From Homalodisca vitripennis (taxonomy: Eukaryota > Arthropoda > Insecta > Hemiptera > Cicadellidae): a stretch of DNA of 64,000 bases. The DNA lies in the NCBI RefSeq assembly GCF_021130785.1, contig NC_060213.1, positions 68,871,501 to 68,935,500 on the forward strand, written 5' to 3'. How positions within the stretch are numbered: position 1 is the first letter of the stretch; each line of letters begins with the position of its first letter. Of the stretch, positions 11,852 through 22,743 are shown piece after piece. Position numbers and translations under genes: made by a program. The notes under the pieces are model-generated. The model saw only the letters and a program-made list of their open reading frames with translations, had not been told where the DNA came from and did not search any database.

Positions 11852-13800
11852 TCACACTTAAATTCATATAACATATAATAAAAAAACAGATTCTAGAAAT
11901 ATATATACATAAGAAAAAAACAGACAACTATAGGATAACTAACGAACATAACAACGATGATATGTAGCACTTTTAAGCTCCAAGCTCATTAGTATAGAAA
12001 AAAGAAAATTAAAGTTAAAATTTCCTGCGGTTCAGAATAGTAACTAAATTAGATCAATTAGGCCAGTAAGTAATTGTAATTTAAATCAATGCAATATAAG
12101 TAAGTAGTAAAAATAAATTTTAGTATAAATAAACAGTAAAATTAGTATTAGCTATAACATGTTATATAACTATAAAAATAAATAAAAATAAAATCAAGAA
12201 AATAATTATGAATTTATAACAATGGAGTCATTATTAAAGGAGCAGGAATCCGTTATTTCGACTATAAAGGTGTGTGATTATGGCATCATTTACAGTTTTT
12301 CTGCCTTGCCAGTTGTCAAAGAATATGTGATTTTGCTTACAATAAGTTGTTAGATGATGGCAGAAATTCACAAATATAAAGAACAAAATGTGGAGTATTT
12401 TCCGTTGTGGATTCTGTTGTTATAATCTTGTTGTTATAATTCAACCTGAAAGGATTCGCTTTTAAATTTAGTTCATTTAGCTCCAGATTTTTATGTTTCT
12501 TAATTTTGTGTTTTACAAGAAATTTTATAAACAATTTGCCTTGTATTTTATTACGTTAAGTAATAATTCAAATGGTCTAATATTGTATGAAAATTAAGTT
12601 GAATGGTTACCATAGAACTTGTTCTTTCTAAAGATATTACATTTTGAATTTAATGTACCTTGAATATAACAATTATTCTAGCCCAGCTGCAATATTTAAT
12701 AGTTACTAGTATAATTACGTTTATCCACACAATAAGCGTTATCCCTAAATGAACCTCGTGATACTTTAATTGTGTACATCTTACGCGTTAAGAATATAAA
12801 ACGGTACATTTGGAAGTTAATTTGCCGTTTCAATTTTTCTGTTTCACCTGTATTACGTTAAAATTAATCAGTCAATTACACTTCATTTCATCCAACTAAA
12901 TAAATTTGTATTAGTAATGTTAAAGATCAATTTAATCTGAAATAAAATTATCATTGTATTAACATCTCAACCGAAACTAGAAACTTAATGACCTAGTATA
13001 ACTTAATAACAGTAATTATTCGTTTCTATAATATTTTATTGATAAAACAGTTGTAAGAGAATTAATGATAGTGAACTGCAATAAATTGGATATAGATCAT
13101 TAACGACTACACAATCAGGTGCAATTTGTGTATATAATGGTTTGGAAAAAGGTGCGTTTATTATTCACCTTTACTCCTTATCTCAGCGTAAGTGATAATA
13201 TAGTCTACTTTAGAAAGTAACTTTTAAAATAAATGTATTATTACTTATGTTATTTGTGAGTGTGGAACCGGTTTAATTACAACGATCAGTTTGCAAGAAC
13301 ATTTATCTTGCAAAGGGCTTATATCAAAAAATGACACCCATATTCGACTCGCAAACCACTTTGGCCAATTTGGATTAAGTATACTGCATCCTGTTTTATT
13401 CTTTATTTCCGGAATTTGAAAATGTTCTACTTTGGTTTAAAAGGGCGCCATATAGTTTTAATTTTAAGTGCAACAAGTTTCAATTCATGTTACATTTGCG
13501 AATAAATTACACGATTGAATTCTTTAAGAGTAGTTTGAAGAAATATAAAGTTCATTTCTAATATTTTCTATATTTTTCAAAACATTACTAAATACGAGTA
13601 AGCGAAACCCTTTAATTCTTTAGATAAATCTCAAGGTTAAGGAGTGCAAAAGTAAAAATTGTATTTTTAATATTTTAAGTACATCAAATAATTTTAATGA
13701 ATTCCCAATAAGGCGTTTATTTTAGAGATAGTATTTTTCAGTATTTAGGCTAAACAAAATTTGTGTTCTTCAATTTGTTACATGATACAATCAACGATTC
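11852..13800. other. AT-rich DNA between the junction LINE and copy B
   Basis: No gene is recognised. A 65-codon minus-strand open frame at 12337-12534 is lysine/asparagine-rich and resembles nothing I know. The stretch from about 10951 to 13800 is absent from the B/C junction, where LINE sequence at 31200 joins directly to the start of copy C, so this DNA was deleted there or was never part of that unit. Confidence 0.55.
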
Positions 13801-14026
13801 CGCTGCCACTTTTAATTGAAGCTAGGAGAATAATTTTATAAATTGGAACTCCTGAGCTTGAGCTTTCATAAAGAGTGTATATTTATACAGCATTTTAAAT
13901 TATATTATAGGAGCCTCCCGTTATAAATATATCAATTATTTAGATTACTTGTAGTTTTCTTATATTTATGACAAGTATGTTATAAATGTTTTCATTGTCT
14001 AGGCATATAAAAACCTATCATATGTG

Positions 14027-14063
14027 TATAAACAGTTGCATTAAATGATAGTATTATTCAGTT
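14027..14063 (+). promoter_or_regulatory. core promoter: TATA box and TCAGTT initiator (copy B)
   Basis: TATAAA at 14027-14032 lies 33 bases before the A (14060) of TCAGTT, matching the arthropod initiator consensus at the usual spacing. Both boxes are kept in copy C (31439-31444 and 31470-31475). A GGRRNNYYCC match (13910-13919), of the kind bound by NF-kappaB factors, lies about 150 bases upstream in B only. An upstream TATAAAAA near 14006 is a second possible box. No transcript evidence is available. Confidence 0.5.
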
Positions 14064-14143
14064 CTGTGCTACGTTGCAAGTTTTAAGAATTTAGTTCAGT
14101 GTGAAGTTTTTAAAAATCAATAAAGTATTTGTGTTGACATAAT
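14060..14143 (+). other. putative non-coding 5' exon of secreted-peptide gene (copy B)
   Basis: An 84-base stretch starts at the initiator A and ends at the donor-like ACATAAT|GTAAGC (GT at 14144-14145). No useful ATG opens a long frame here, so it would be 5' UTR, joined across an intron of about 2.7 kb to the acceptor at 16841-16842. It contains AATCAATAAAG followed by a GT-rich stretch, so the alternative reading is the 3' end of some other transcript. In copy C the donor GT is TT. Confidence 0.35.
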
Positions 14144-14644
14144 GTAAGCTTAATTAATAACATGTTTATCAGTAATCCCAGACAAGAACCATCAGGGGAT
14201 TAGTTTCAAAGCTCTGTCATTTCATTTGACAGTCTCATACGAAAAAGCGGACAGAGATTGGATTATGTCTTCAAACTATTGGGGTAGACTTCTCTAAACG
14301 CTCTGAAGCCCGCAGTTATACAATATAGATTACAATAATATCACTAAAATTTAAACCTATTCTCTGAAAAATTTATTTTTAACGATTTTCGTAGGGATTT
14401 ACCTAATGTAATTACTACTTTGCCAGAACACTGAAAGAAATTTCGTATTTTTGTAGTTTTTATTTATTGATATTCGTACTTTGATATATCAAAGTCACAT
14501 TTGATTGAACATTTACAGACGCGCAAGCATACGCTTTTGCACGTAGTCACAATTGCTATAAGAGTATTTGCTACACATAGCTTAGGTACGTTCTTAAGAT
14601 GATGCTCCTTTTAAATGATGTATTTAAGCATCATTTAAGATGAT

Positions 14645-14690
14645 GCTTATTGAAATTAAATAAGGCTATTGCCATTTATACAATTTAATG
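14645..14690 (+). mobile_element. 3' fragment of the tRNA-derived SINE
   Basis: The bases TTATTGAAATTAAATAAGG and what follows repeat the tail of the SINE at 14807-14984, in the same orientation about 250 bases upstream. Copy C lacks both. It is either a tandem partial SINE or a product of the insertion. Confidence 0.75.
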
Positions 14691-14806
14691 TAAATAAAAG
14701 TCGTTTGACAGGTATTTGGTCTTCCGATCATATGTTAGTTTGCTTATTTAAACCCATATGTGACAGATACGGCCAAATACAAAATAATTGAATCGGAAAA
14801 AGTAAG

Positions 14807-14939
14807 CGCTCTGTGGTGTAATGGTAGCACATTCACCCGGCAAGTGAGAGATCCGGGTTCGATTCCCGGCGGAGCAAGTACTTTTTGTGATTCAATGTTT
14901 ATTGAAATTAAATAAGGCTATTGCCATTTATACAATTTA

Positions 14940-14984
<45 letters not shown>
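14807..14984 (+). mobile_element. tRNA-headed SINE with (TA)n tail (copy B only)
   Basis: The head (14807-14876) folds as a tRNA: acceptor GCTCTG/CGGAGC, D arm GTGT/GCAC, anticodon stem TTCAC/GTGAG and T arm CCGGGTTCGATTCCCGG. The A box (TGGTGTAATGG) and B box (GGTTCGATTCC) form an internal RNA polymerase III promoter. The anticodon loop CCGGCAA has C where every working tRNA has U33, so this is not a functional tRNA gene. A tRNA-unrelated body (14877-14941) and a TA tract of about 42 bases follow. A truncated copy of the same element sits inverted at 61498-61610, which shows it is a dispersed family. It is absent from copy C. Confidence 0.9.
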
Positions 14985-14987
<3 letters not shown>

Positions 14988-16842
14988 TTCATAATAAAAT
15001 TAATAATCTTATTATAAATTAAATCACTTTTGATATGTCAGATGGCTTCTTATTATTACATCTGAAGTTCTCACTGAATGACCACCATTATAATAAGAAA
15101 ATAAAGGAAATTATTATTCATGTTTAATGACATCTACAAAGTTATACACCATGAAAATCTAATGTTTTATCTCTGTGTCTGAGAGTTTGTGTCACCCAAT
15201 TAAGTAAAAGCTGCCGCACCAGTTACACTGAAGTTTTATACAGACATTTTTGTCCCTGGTTACAATATTATATTAAAAAAACCTTCGGTCTACGCCATAC
15301 TTCAATAAACCACTGAGGCATAGAGGCACCAAACTGCTGTTGACACTTTCAAACTGTCTTTGAAGTTTCAGCTGAATTACATCAAAAGAGACTGAAACAG
15401 ATGTTTACATTAAAACTTTATAAATCGTTGTTTCAGTGCTTGATTATTAGTAAAATGCAGTAACAAATACAAAGTTAAGTTATAACTTTCATTTCAGATT
15501 GAGCCATTTAAAAATAAAAAATTTCCCATCTCATCTTAATCAGACCCATCCTAATCAATAAAGCTAGAAACTTTTGAGCATGATACATTCAAAATTGTTT
15601 GGCTTCCTTGAAATTACGGTATGGCATTGTTACACTAATATGCCTCTACGAACGATACTTTCCCAGAATTCAGTCCGTATAATTAGATTTATACATATCA
15701 AATCTACAGTAAGCGTTACGACAAAATCATTAATATGGACTTGAAACCAATATTCTTCATGTTATCTATACAGTAGTTTTCTATATTCTTTAGTTAATAT
15801 ACACTCGGGCAAAGTATCATAGTTTGGAATAATTTGTACACTCGGGGTCTTGGATTGGCATACAATTCTTGCGCACCAAGACAATCCAAAGGTCCTTGAT
15901 GACAAAGCTAGACAATCCACACGTTCTTAATGAAAAAGCTAGACAACTCACATATCTTTGATGATAAAGCCAAATTGAAAGTTTCACTATTGAGTTATGC
16001 TGAAGTACCTTCTATTTAGGGATGAGTTATATACAAAACATATTTCTGCTAAGCTGATTCAAGGGATTTTGCCATATTTAATTCTTAATTAAGTATTAAA
16101 CCTTTATTCTCTATATTCTTTTTCAATTTAGGTTTTTGTTTAAACAAAATATAAGAGCCCGACGGCTGTGCATATTGCTTAATTTTATTGCTGGAAAAGT
16201 TTCAAAACTGCAATTATTTTGAATTTAAAATTTATTTATTACGGTTCCGACTAATATACAGATTATCATTGTAATATACTCAATATTATTTATTTATTTT
16301 ACGTGTTTACGATTTTATTCTATATTGGTCTACAACACATTTACAATATACGATTGTTCTAAATGAATACAGTGCTGATGTATAATTAATCTTAACTGAT
16401 CTAAAAGCGGGAAAGTAGGTATTGAATTCTATGATTACTATTTTTGAAGTATTGTGCAACTTTCCATAACCGTAGAACTGTTTTAGCACCCCCTCTTCCA
16501 ATAATGTTACCTACATTTCTATGTCTGCTTCAGTGAATTTATGATGAGTTCTGTAGTGCTAACAAAGAGTTTCACCACCTACAGACATGTTTCCACTGTC
16601 TCGCCTCTTATAATGTTAACTACATTTTTCTGTTGTAATAATATTATGATGTGGTCTGTGATGTTAACCGAGATTTTCACCACCCATAGACTGCCTCACC
16701 TTCAATAATGTAACCTAATGTATTACAATTGTTGAGGTTAAATGTAAGAAAGGGGATATGTGACTCTTATTTTGCCTCTGTACTTATGTACACATAAACA
16801 ATTATGACAATGGCTATGACCACTTACCTATTACTGTTGCAG

Positions 16843-16994
16843 TAAAACTATGATGTGGTCTGTACTGCTAGCCGTGAGTCTCGGCATGCTGCTGTTGGAG
16901 GTTATCCCCTCATCACAACAACAACTTTTTGACGACGTTGTAGAACCCCGCACATATGTCCCACCATATAGGCCACAAAGGGATGTGAGTGATG
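16843..16994 (+). CDS. secreted small-peptide gene, signal-peptide exon (copy B)
   Basis: A polypyrimidine-CAG acceptor (TTACTGTTGCAG, ending 16842) precedes TAAAACT and two adjacent ATGs (16850, 16853). The product starts MMWSVLLAVSLGMLLLEVIP, a clear hydrophobic signal peptide with likely cleavage after the SS or Q region. It continues with an acidic FDDVVEP, a proline/arginine-rich YVPPYRPQR and then DVSD. The donor GATG|GTAAGC splits the next codon after one base. Without splicing the frame would stop after DGKHSN (17009-17011), giving a 53-residue peptide. It is secreted by inference; the short Pro/Arg segment recalls proline-rich antimicrobial peptides, but I recognise no family. The first 87 coding bases match copy C exactly, whereas the mature segment does not. 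Downstream exons are not established. Confidence 0.6.
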
Positions 16995-17443
16995 GTAAGC
17001 ATTCAAATTAAAAATACAAAAAAGAAAAAGATTAAACACTCTGTAATAATAATAAAGTATTTAGCTATCCGATTGTAGCTGATATATGCTTCTGATTAGC
17101 AAGCGGTGATAAAACAGCGACTTGTGAAGGCCTCTGATGTTAGTAATTGACTTGACCTGCCCTTAAAACCGCAGCCGATAAATTATGGACAACCGTGAAT
17201 GTTATTTTTCACCGTGATATAATACCGATGGTTATATTAGCTTAGGTAGCTGACCAAACAAATACATAATAAAGAATATTATTTCCAATTTTCACTTCGT
17301 CTAGTGACGCCATTTTCTATTCTTTATATTACAATAATTCATTGTGTTCTTTTTTTTATATAATCAACAAGGTGTCTAATAAAAATGTTAAAGTAAAATA
17401 AACAAAACAATTTACTTATACAAAGTGCACCAGACCCAAATGA
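16995..17443 (+). other. intron-like block non-homologous to copy C
   Basis: After the donor, about 45 bases still match copy C. Then about 400 bases (17045-17443) have no counterpart in C, which has a different sequence of about 150 bases (34137-34290). Homology resumes at 'actagttttaa'. No feature is seen inside the block. Confidence 0.7.
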
Positions 17444-18166
17444 TACTAGTTTTAACAGAATTTATCAAGGGATAAACAAACACGACTACTTTAAATATAC
17501 GACGAATCTCCGAGTTCCATTTGATAAAGTAAGTTTGTACATACGCACAACTGTGGCTTGATTATAAAACCAATCATTTTCATAATTGGGGAATTATGTG
17601 GGGAAAGAGTTGCAACCCCTAAGAGCAATATATTTTATTTTTCTACGTCTCAAAGTTGTATAAATGTTGAATTTGGCACACATATAATTCATGCTATGAA
17701 AAATTAAAAAACTTACGAACGTAACAGTGAGGTAAGTAAATCGTGTCAAATTTAACCAATAGGTACGCAATTTATAAGGGTTACATAACGGTATGACGGG
17801 ATATTTGCTACATCAAGTTCGACAAGTAAATAATTTATTTCCTAAAAAATACGAATATTAGTACAAAAAGAGTCGTATGAATATTAAACATCTATACTTA
17901 CATAAAATACCACTCTGTTATGACAAATGAAATATATAGTTTTAATAGGATAATAGGGTCCCTAGCCATAACCTGTCTAGGGATTCCATCAGATAAGGTC
18001 ATAATTTAAATAAAAATTTCATCTGCTGTTGTAGACACTATAACTCATTTAGCCATACATTTATTTATTGTTACACTTACATAACTGGCGCACCAGAGAG
18101 AATTATTGAAACTTAGACATATACTTTAGGAATTTAAACATAAACAGAATAAACTAATTTTGTAAA

Positions 18167-18169
<3 letters not shown>

Positions 18170-18217
<48 letters not shown>
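18170..18217. repeat. (TA)n microsatellite, long in B and short in C
   Basis: About 24 TA units here against about 8 at the matching site in copy C (near 35016-35031). Confidence 0.95.
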
Positions 18218-18224
<7 letters not shown>

Positions 18225-18905
18225 ATACAAATGTTTTAACACTGCCACAGACTGCCAAACCAAAATGACAAATATTAAAGGTTTTCCTTTTTAAACTTAT
18301 TTTAAAGAAACCTTATACACTTCCATATTTACATACCACAGTATCATATGTTATAATAGATAATCAATTTGTTATTGAATAATAGTTTATAAAATCCTCC
18401 ACGCTGCTTATATCCATACTTATAAGGATGCCCCCGTAAAATAAATTTTAATATCGTAGACCGTTAATTCAACGTTTGGACCGGATTAAGATTCCCGCTA
18501 AATATGATTATAAAACTGTAATTATTAAAGTTTTAATTTTAATGAATTGACGTGTCACCTGAAATAAATAGAACAAATATACACCTTAAAGTTTCAATTT
18601 TTGTATTTTACTCTTGCTATCTGCCAATTTTCTCTATATGCTAATCCATAAAGACGTTCTACTAGTTAAGAATGCGTAGTCCACATGTATATTACACTCT
18701 AGTATTGAAAGTTCTTAAACATATTTGATGAAGACATAGGTGGATAGGAAGTAATATAGGGCTGTATGGGATACACCTAATAGTATTAAATAGTTCTGCT
18801 TTCCTAAACAGTAAAAAATTCAAGATTCTTATTTCAAAAACGCCCCAAAGTTGTATTTAAAGATTAGAAACAATTACCCACTGATTGATTGTTGAAAGGG
18901 CGAGT

Positions 18906-19115
18906 TTAAATCGTCCAGGTTTGGCTGCCGAATCGGTTGTTTTGAGACCAGATTTGTTAATTTTGGCTGGCAGATCGGTTGATTTGGCGGGCAGATCGGT
19001 TGATTTGGAGGCCAAATTGGTAGATTTGGCGGGGAGATCGGTTGATTTGGCGGGCAGAACGGTTGATTTGGCGGGCAGAACGGTTGATTTGGCGGCCGGA
19101 TAAGATGGTTTGTCC
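18906..19115. repeat. 21-bp minisatellite, ten units (copy B)
   Basis: Units of GGCAGATCGGTTGATTTGGC plus one base run in perfect 21-base register, degenerate at both ends. Because 21 is a multiple of three, both strands stay open: the plus strand gives (LAGRSVD)n and the minus strand (PPNQPIC)n. Copy C has nine units (35719-35907). I regard the ORFs as a by-product of the repeat. Confidence 0.95.
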
Positions 19116-21352
19116 CACCTAATAAACCAATCTTATCAGGACAAAACCATTCACATGTAACCATTCACCAGGACATTGATTTGTAATGTAACAAGACGAC
19201 CACCCTTGTCATTGAGTTATGACGTTTTCACAGGACTTGTGCGTAGTTACTGGATGATTGCTATAAGAAAACAATATTTGTACTATTTAGATAAAAGAGT
19301 CCATTCAAATTTTAATAATTAAAATAACAGCATGTTCGTATCTGATCAAAGAATATTTAAAAAGCGAATTCTCCGACCATCCTGACGAGATGAGAGCACC
19401 AATACAGTAAGGGGAAAATGTTTTTAACACAACGTAATGTCTGTAACTGAATTATATGTTTATCAAGTTTGTGCTTTATAAATTTCCTATAATGCAATTT
19501 TTAATGTTAAGTTTTAAGTAGTTCTGATATAAATGTAATAATTAGAGATAAGATTTACACAATAACTTCAATAAACCAATTTAATTAGATTTGTTAGCCT
19601 TTTTAAAATTATTGAAATCCTCGTTTATGTATAAAGGCACATAAGTGGAAAAAACCTGAGTTTAAATTCAACATCTGTACAAGTTATTACTAATATTTAG
19701 TATGAAGTATTTAGAAAACAACTTAACAATCTTCTCAATGTAATATATGCACCTAATCTGATTTTTGTATTACCCATTAGGCCTACTGTTGATATTGCTG
19801 ACATTCTCAACAAGTCAACTTTAAATAACAGGAATTTTTCTTTATATTTATATTTTTTATAATAATTTTATAATAAGACGAGAAAAGATATTTTTTTGAT
19901 CCAATAGAATCCAGTGATATCATAGTAATTTATTAATTCTATTGTAGTATTAAAAAACAATTTATACCGACTTTGTTGTTGCTAGAACAAACGTATTAAT
20001 ATTGAGTAGCTAAACAAAGTATTAGAATAAGAAAATAATTAAAAATCTGGGGTATTGATTGAGAAAAATGAATAAAATAATAATCAAGATGATGTGTTGT
20101 AGAAATGGAAATCGACGCCTCCGTAAAACGTCATCCAGGACATCGTTGTGGTTCCCCAAAGTGTGGTTAGAGATGACTGTTATACAGTTTCTTTTATGTT
20201 ATAATTTCACTTCTTTATTGGTCGTATATATATATATAAAAGCACATTATTGTATAAAATTTGTGTTTCAATTTAACAACATTATAAATTATTTAAAGTA
20301 GTTAGTATCAGGTCTGTAATAAAAATCTAGATAATATTGCCATTAAAAAGTTTCAAGCAACTTTGTCTATTTCATAACCCTATAGTTAATGTTTTATGTA
20401 ATTTTTTTAATGTTTGATGATATAAAACTATTGAAACAAGAAATAAAATATGTCCTGAATTTAACCAGCGGTACCTCGCCTCGCTCCTTTATTTGGTAAG
20501 AAGATACCAAACACATATTATAAAAATGTTTACCCGTTTAAACAGGTAAGAGCAAAGTGTTGTAGTTCTTCTGTTAAATTCAGTTTCACATTACAAATTG
20601 CTTGTTACATGCAAACTTTTTTATTTTAATATTTTGTTAATGTAATTTTTATCACGGACAGTAAAATGCCATAGTCTATTACATTATAATTTTACAAACT
20701 GAAAATATAATGACTGTGACATTTATCTCACTTTTGACTTAAATATTTCAACATTGGCATAAAATACTTCAATTATTACTGATATCATTGGAGTTATTTA
20801 ATGAAATATCATGAAAGATTATTTATTGAAGAATAATTGGATATACAGTATTTGAGAAGTACCAATAAATTTGAGAAAGTTTTAGGTAAAAAAGCCTCGC
20901 TGTCTTGACTTCAGGACACCATCTCTAAACTTACATTCAAAATCAATCAGAGATTGGAATGTATTTCAGTTACTATCACTTATCTCAAGATTGTTTAGAA
21001 TATCATTCAAAATAATATGCTCATTGTGTCAATGTTTCACAAAATAAACTTTACTTGTGAAGCAACGTGTAAATGCTCTTACGCTATAACATCGTAGTCG
21101 TTCCTAGTCTTACGCGACGGTATCTTAACTAACATTTTAATAACTCCATTTACCATAATGGCAAATTAAACATTTTATTTAGCTGTTATTTATTTCAAAC
21201 ATACTATTGTCTGACTTCATTAACGTAGATACATTTATATTTAGTATGAGAATAGTATAAATGATTTTTCTAATCATATATTTGTTGTATAGTAGAGGTT
21301 TATTATCAAAACCTTTTACATTTCACCTTTAATTTAATCCAATTTCTTTACT
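19116..21352. other. AT-rich DNA of copy B, no gene recognised
   Basis: The stretch is collinear with C to about 38182. Only a short TA tract (20227-20240), expanded in copy C at 37017-37067, stands out. A short segment bounded by CCAG and GTAAG near 20465-20495 could be read as a micro-exon, but nothing supports that. Confidence 0.5.
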
Positions 21353-21895
21353 AATAGGATATATGTTTACAAACTTGTTGGATTCTTTCAAAAATTATAA
21401 TAGAATGGCATCTCAGATAATTTAATTATTTATAAACAAATATACTGTATGATTCTTAAAACAGTTGTTTTTCTCAAACAGGTTAATTTATGATCACAAA
21501 AACATTAATATTTCCTATAAACAAGCACGCAGGGTCCTTCCCGGCAGGTGGTTGGTTGGCTACAAACTCTTATTCAGAAGAAAATAGTATAATAAAAGTG
21601 TAGTAACCCCCTAAAGCTTGTTGATGTAATCTAATAGGATATATGTTTACAAACTTGTTGGATTCTTTCAAAAATTATAATAGAATGGCATCTCAGATAA
21701 TTTAATTATTTATAAACAAATATACTGTATGATTCTTAAAACAGTTGTTTCTCTCAAACAGGTTAATTTATGATCACAAAAACATTAATATTTCCTATAA
21801 ACAAGCACGCAGGGTCCTTCCCGGCAGGTGGTTGCTTGGCTACAAACTCTTATTCAGAAGAAAATAGTATAATAAAAGTGTAGTAACCCCCTAAA
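21353..21895. repeat. tandem duplication with 280-bp period (copy B only)
   Basis: The block from AATAGGATATATG to GTAGTAACCCCCTAAA occurs at 21353-21615 and again at 21633-21895 with only a few differences, separated by 17 bases. Copy C has it once (38183-38443). It is a recent local duplication in B, or a loss in C. Confidence 0.95.
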
Positions 21896-22743
21896 TCAAT
21901 TTGCATATGTATTATTACGATTTTGTCATATGACATGTTAATGATGGTGATGTAATACCATGCGCTGTTTTTTTTTTAATGTGTTATGTAAAGAGCCAGA
22001 AGTTACAGAAGTAAGAAATAACCAAGTTTTAGAACAATTAAAAACCATTTGGTGCCCATCTGTTAAAATATAAAATGTGTGGAAATTGCAGGATATAACG
22101 ACTTATAATGCAGTCAACTGATAGGTCCTTGTACCTATGATATCTTCAGCAACATGCGTGTCTAATGTCATGTTCTGTTTATATATATAAACCATACTAT
22201 ATTACAACTGATAATAGAAAGATGGCTGAACTTAGGATCCGGCTAGCCTCCTCACCCTTGCCATAAAACTTGTGTACTATCCCTCTCAACCACCTCTGGT
22301 GGTCATTTTAATTCCACGTTCGTTACGAGCGGTTCCTGATTAAAATATTAAATTTATTATAAAAACTCACTATCAGTTACTTAAGTTGGTTCTCTCAAAT
22401 ATAAAATAACACTGCGTTTAAATAAAGTAAAATAACCTTTGGGTCAAGAAAATAAAACTCGTCTTTACAAAAAACTATTTAGGTAATTACCACGTTGTAA
22501 AAAAGTAGTAAATTACATTTATTTATTCACTGTACAGTCGTCAACTTAATTAACAAGAATTTCTTCATGCGGATTAAACAAAATAAATCAGAGACATATG
22601 CTATTACCAACGAAAAGTTACTGATTAAGTATTAACCATAACAAGAACAATAATAAATAGTAATAAAACAATAGAAAGAGCAAGAAAACGAAAATTGCTA
22701 TAATTGTGTAAAACAAATAACAATGTGATAAAGAGATAACACC

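Noticed and set aside
14115..14135. Polyadenylation site (AATCAATAAAG then GT-rich)
   Set aside because: It may be one, but no coding sequence precedes it. The TATA, initiator and donor arrangement fits a 5' exon better. It is kept as an alternative in that entry.
14807..14876. Functional tRNA gene (anticodon GGC)
   Set aside because: The cloverleaf folds, but position 33 is C instead of U, it continues into a body shared with a truncated copy at 61498-61610, and it ends in a TA tail. It is a SINE head.
18906..19115. CRISPR-like array
   Set aside because: Units are directly adjacent without unique spacers and the genome is eukaryotic.
18874..19164. Proline-rich heptad protein on the minus strand
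   Set aside because: The frame is a by-product of a 21-bp minisatellite, and the plus strand is equally open.
20465..20495. Micro-exon of the peptide gene between CCAG and GTAAG
   Set aside because: The phase works, but a 27-base exon with weak signals in AT-rich DNA is expected by chance.
21528..21556. Mini-exon GGTCCTTCCCGGCAG
   Set aside because: It is only 15 bases, with no supporting signal beyond AG and GT at its borders.
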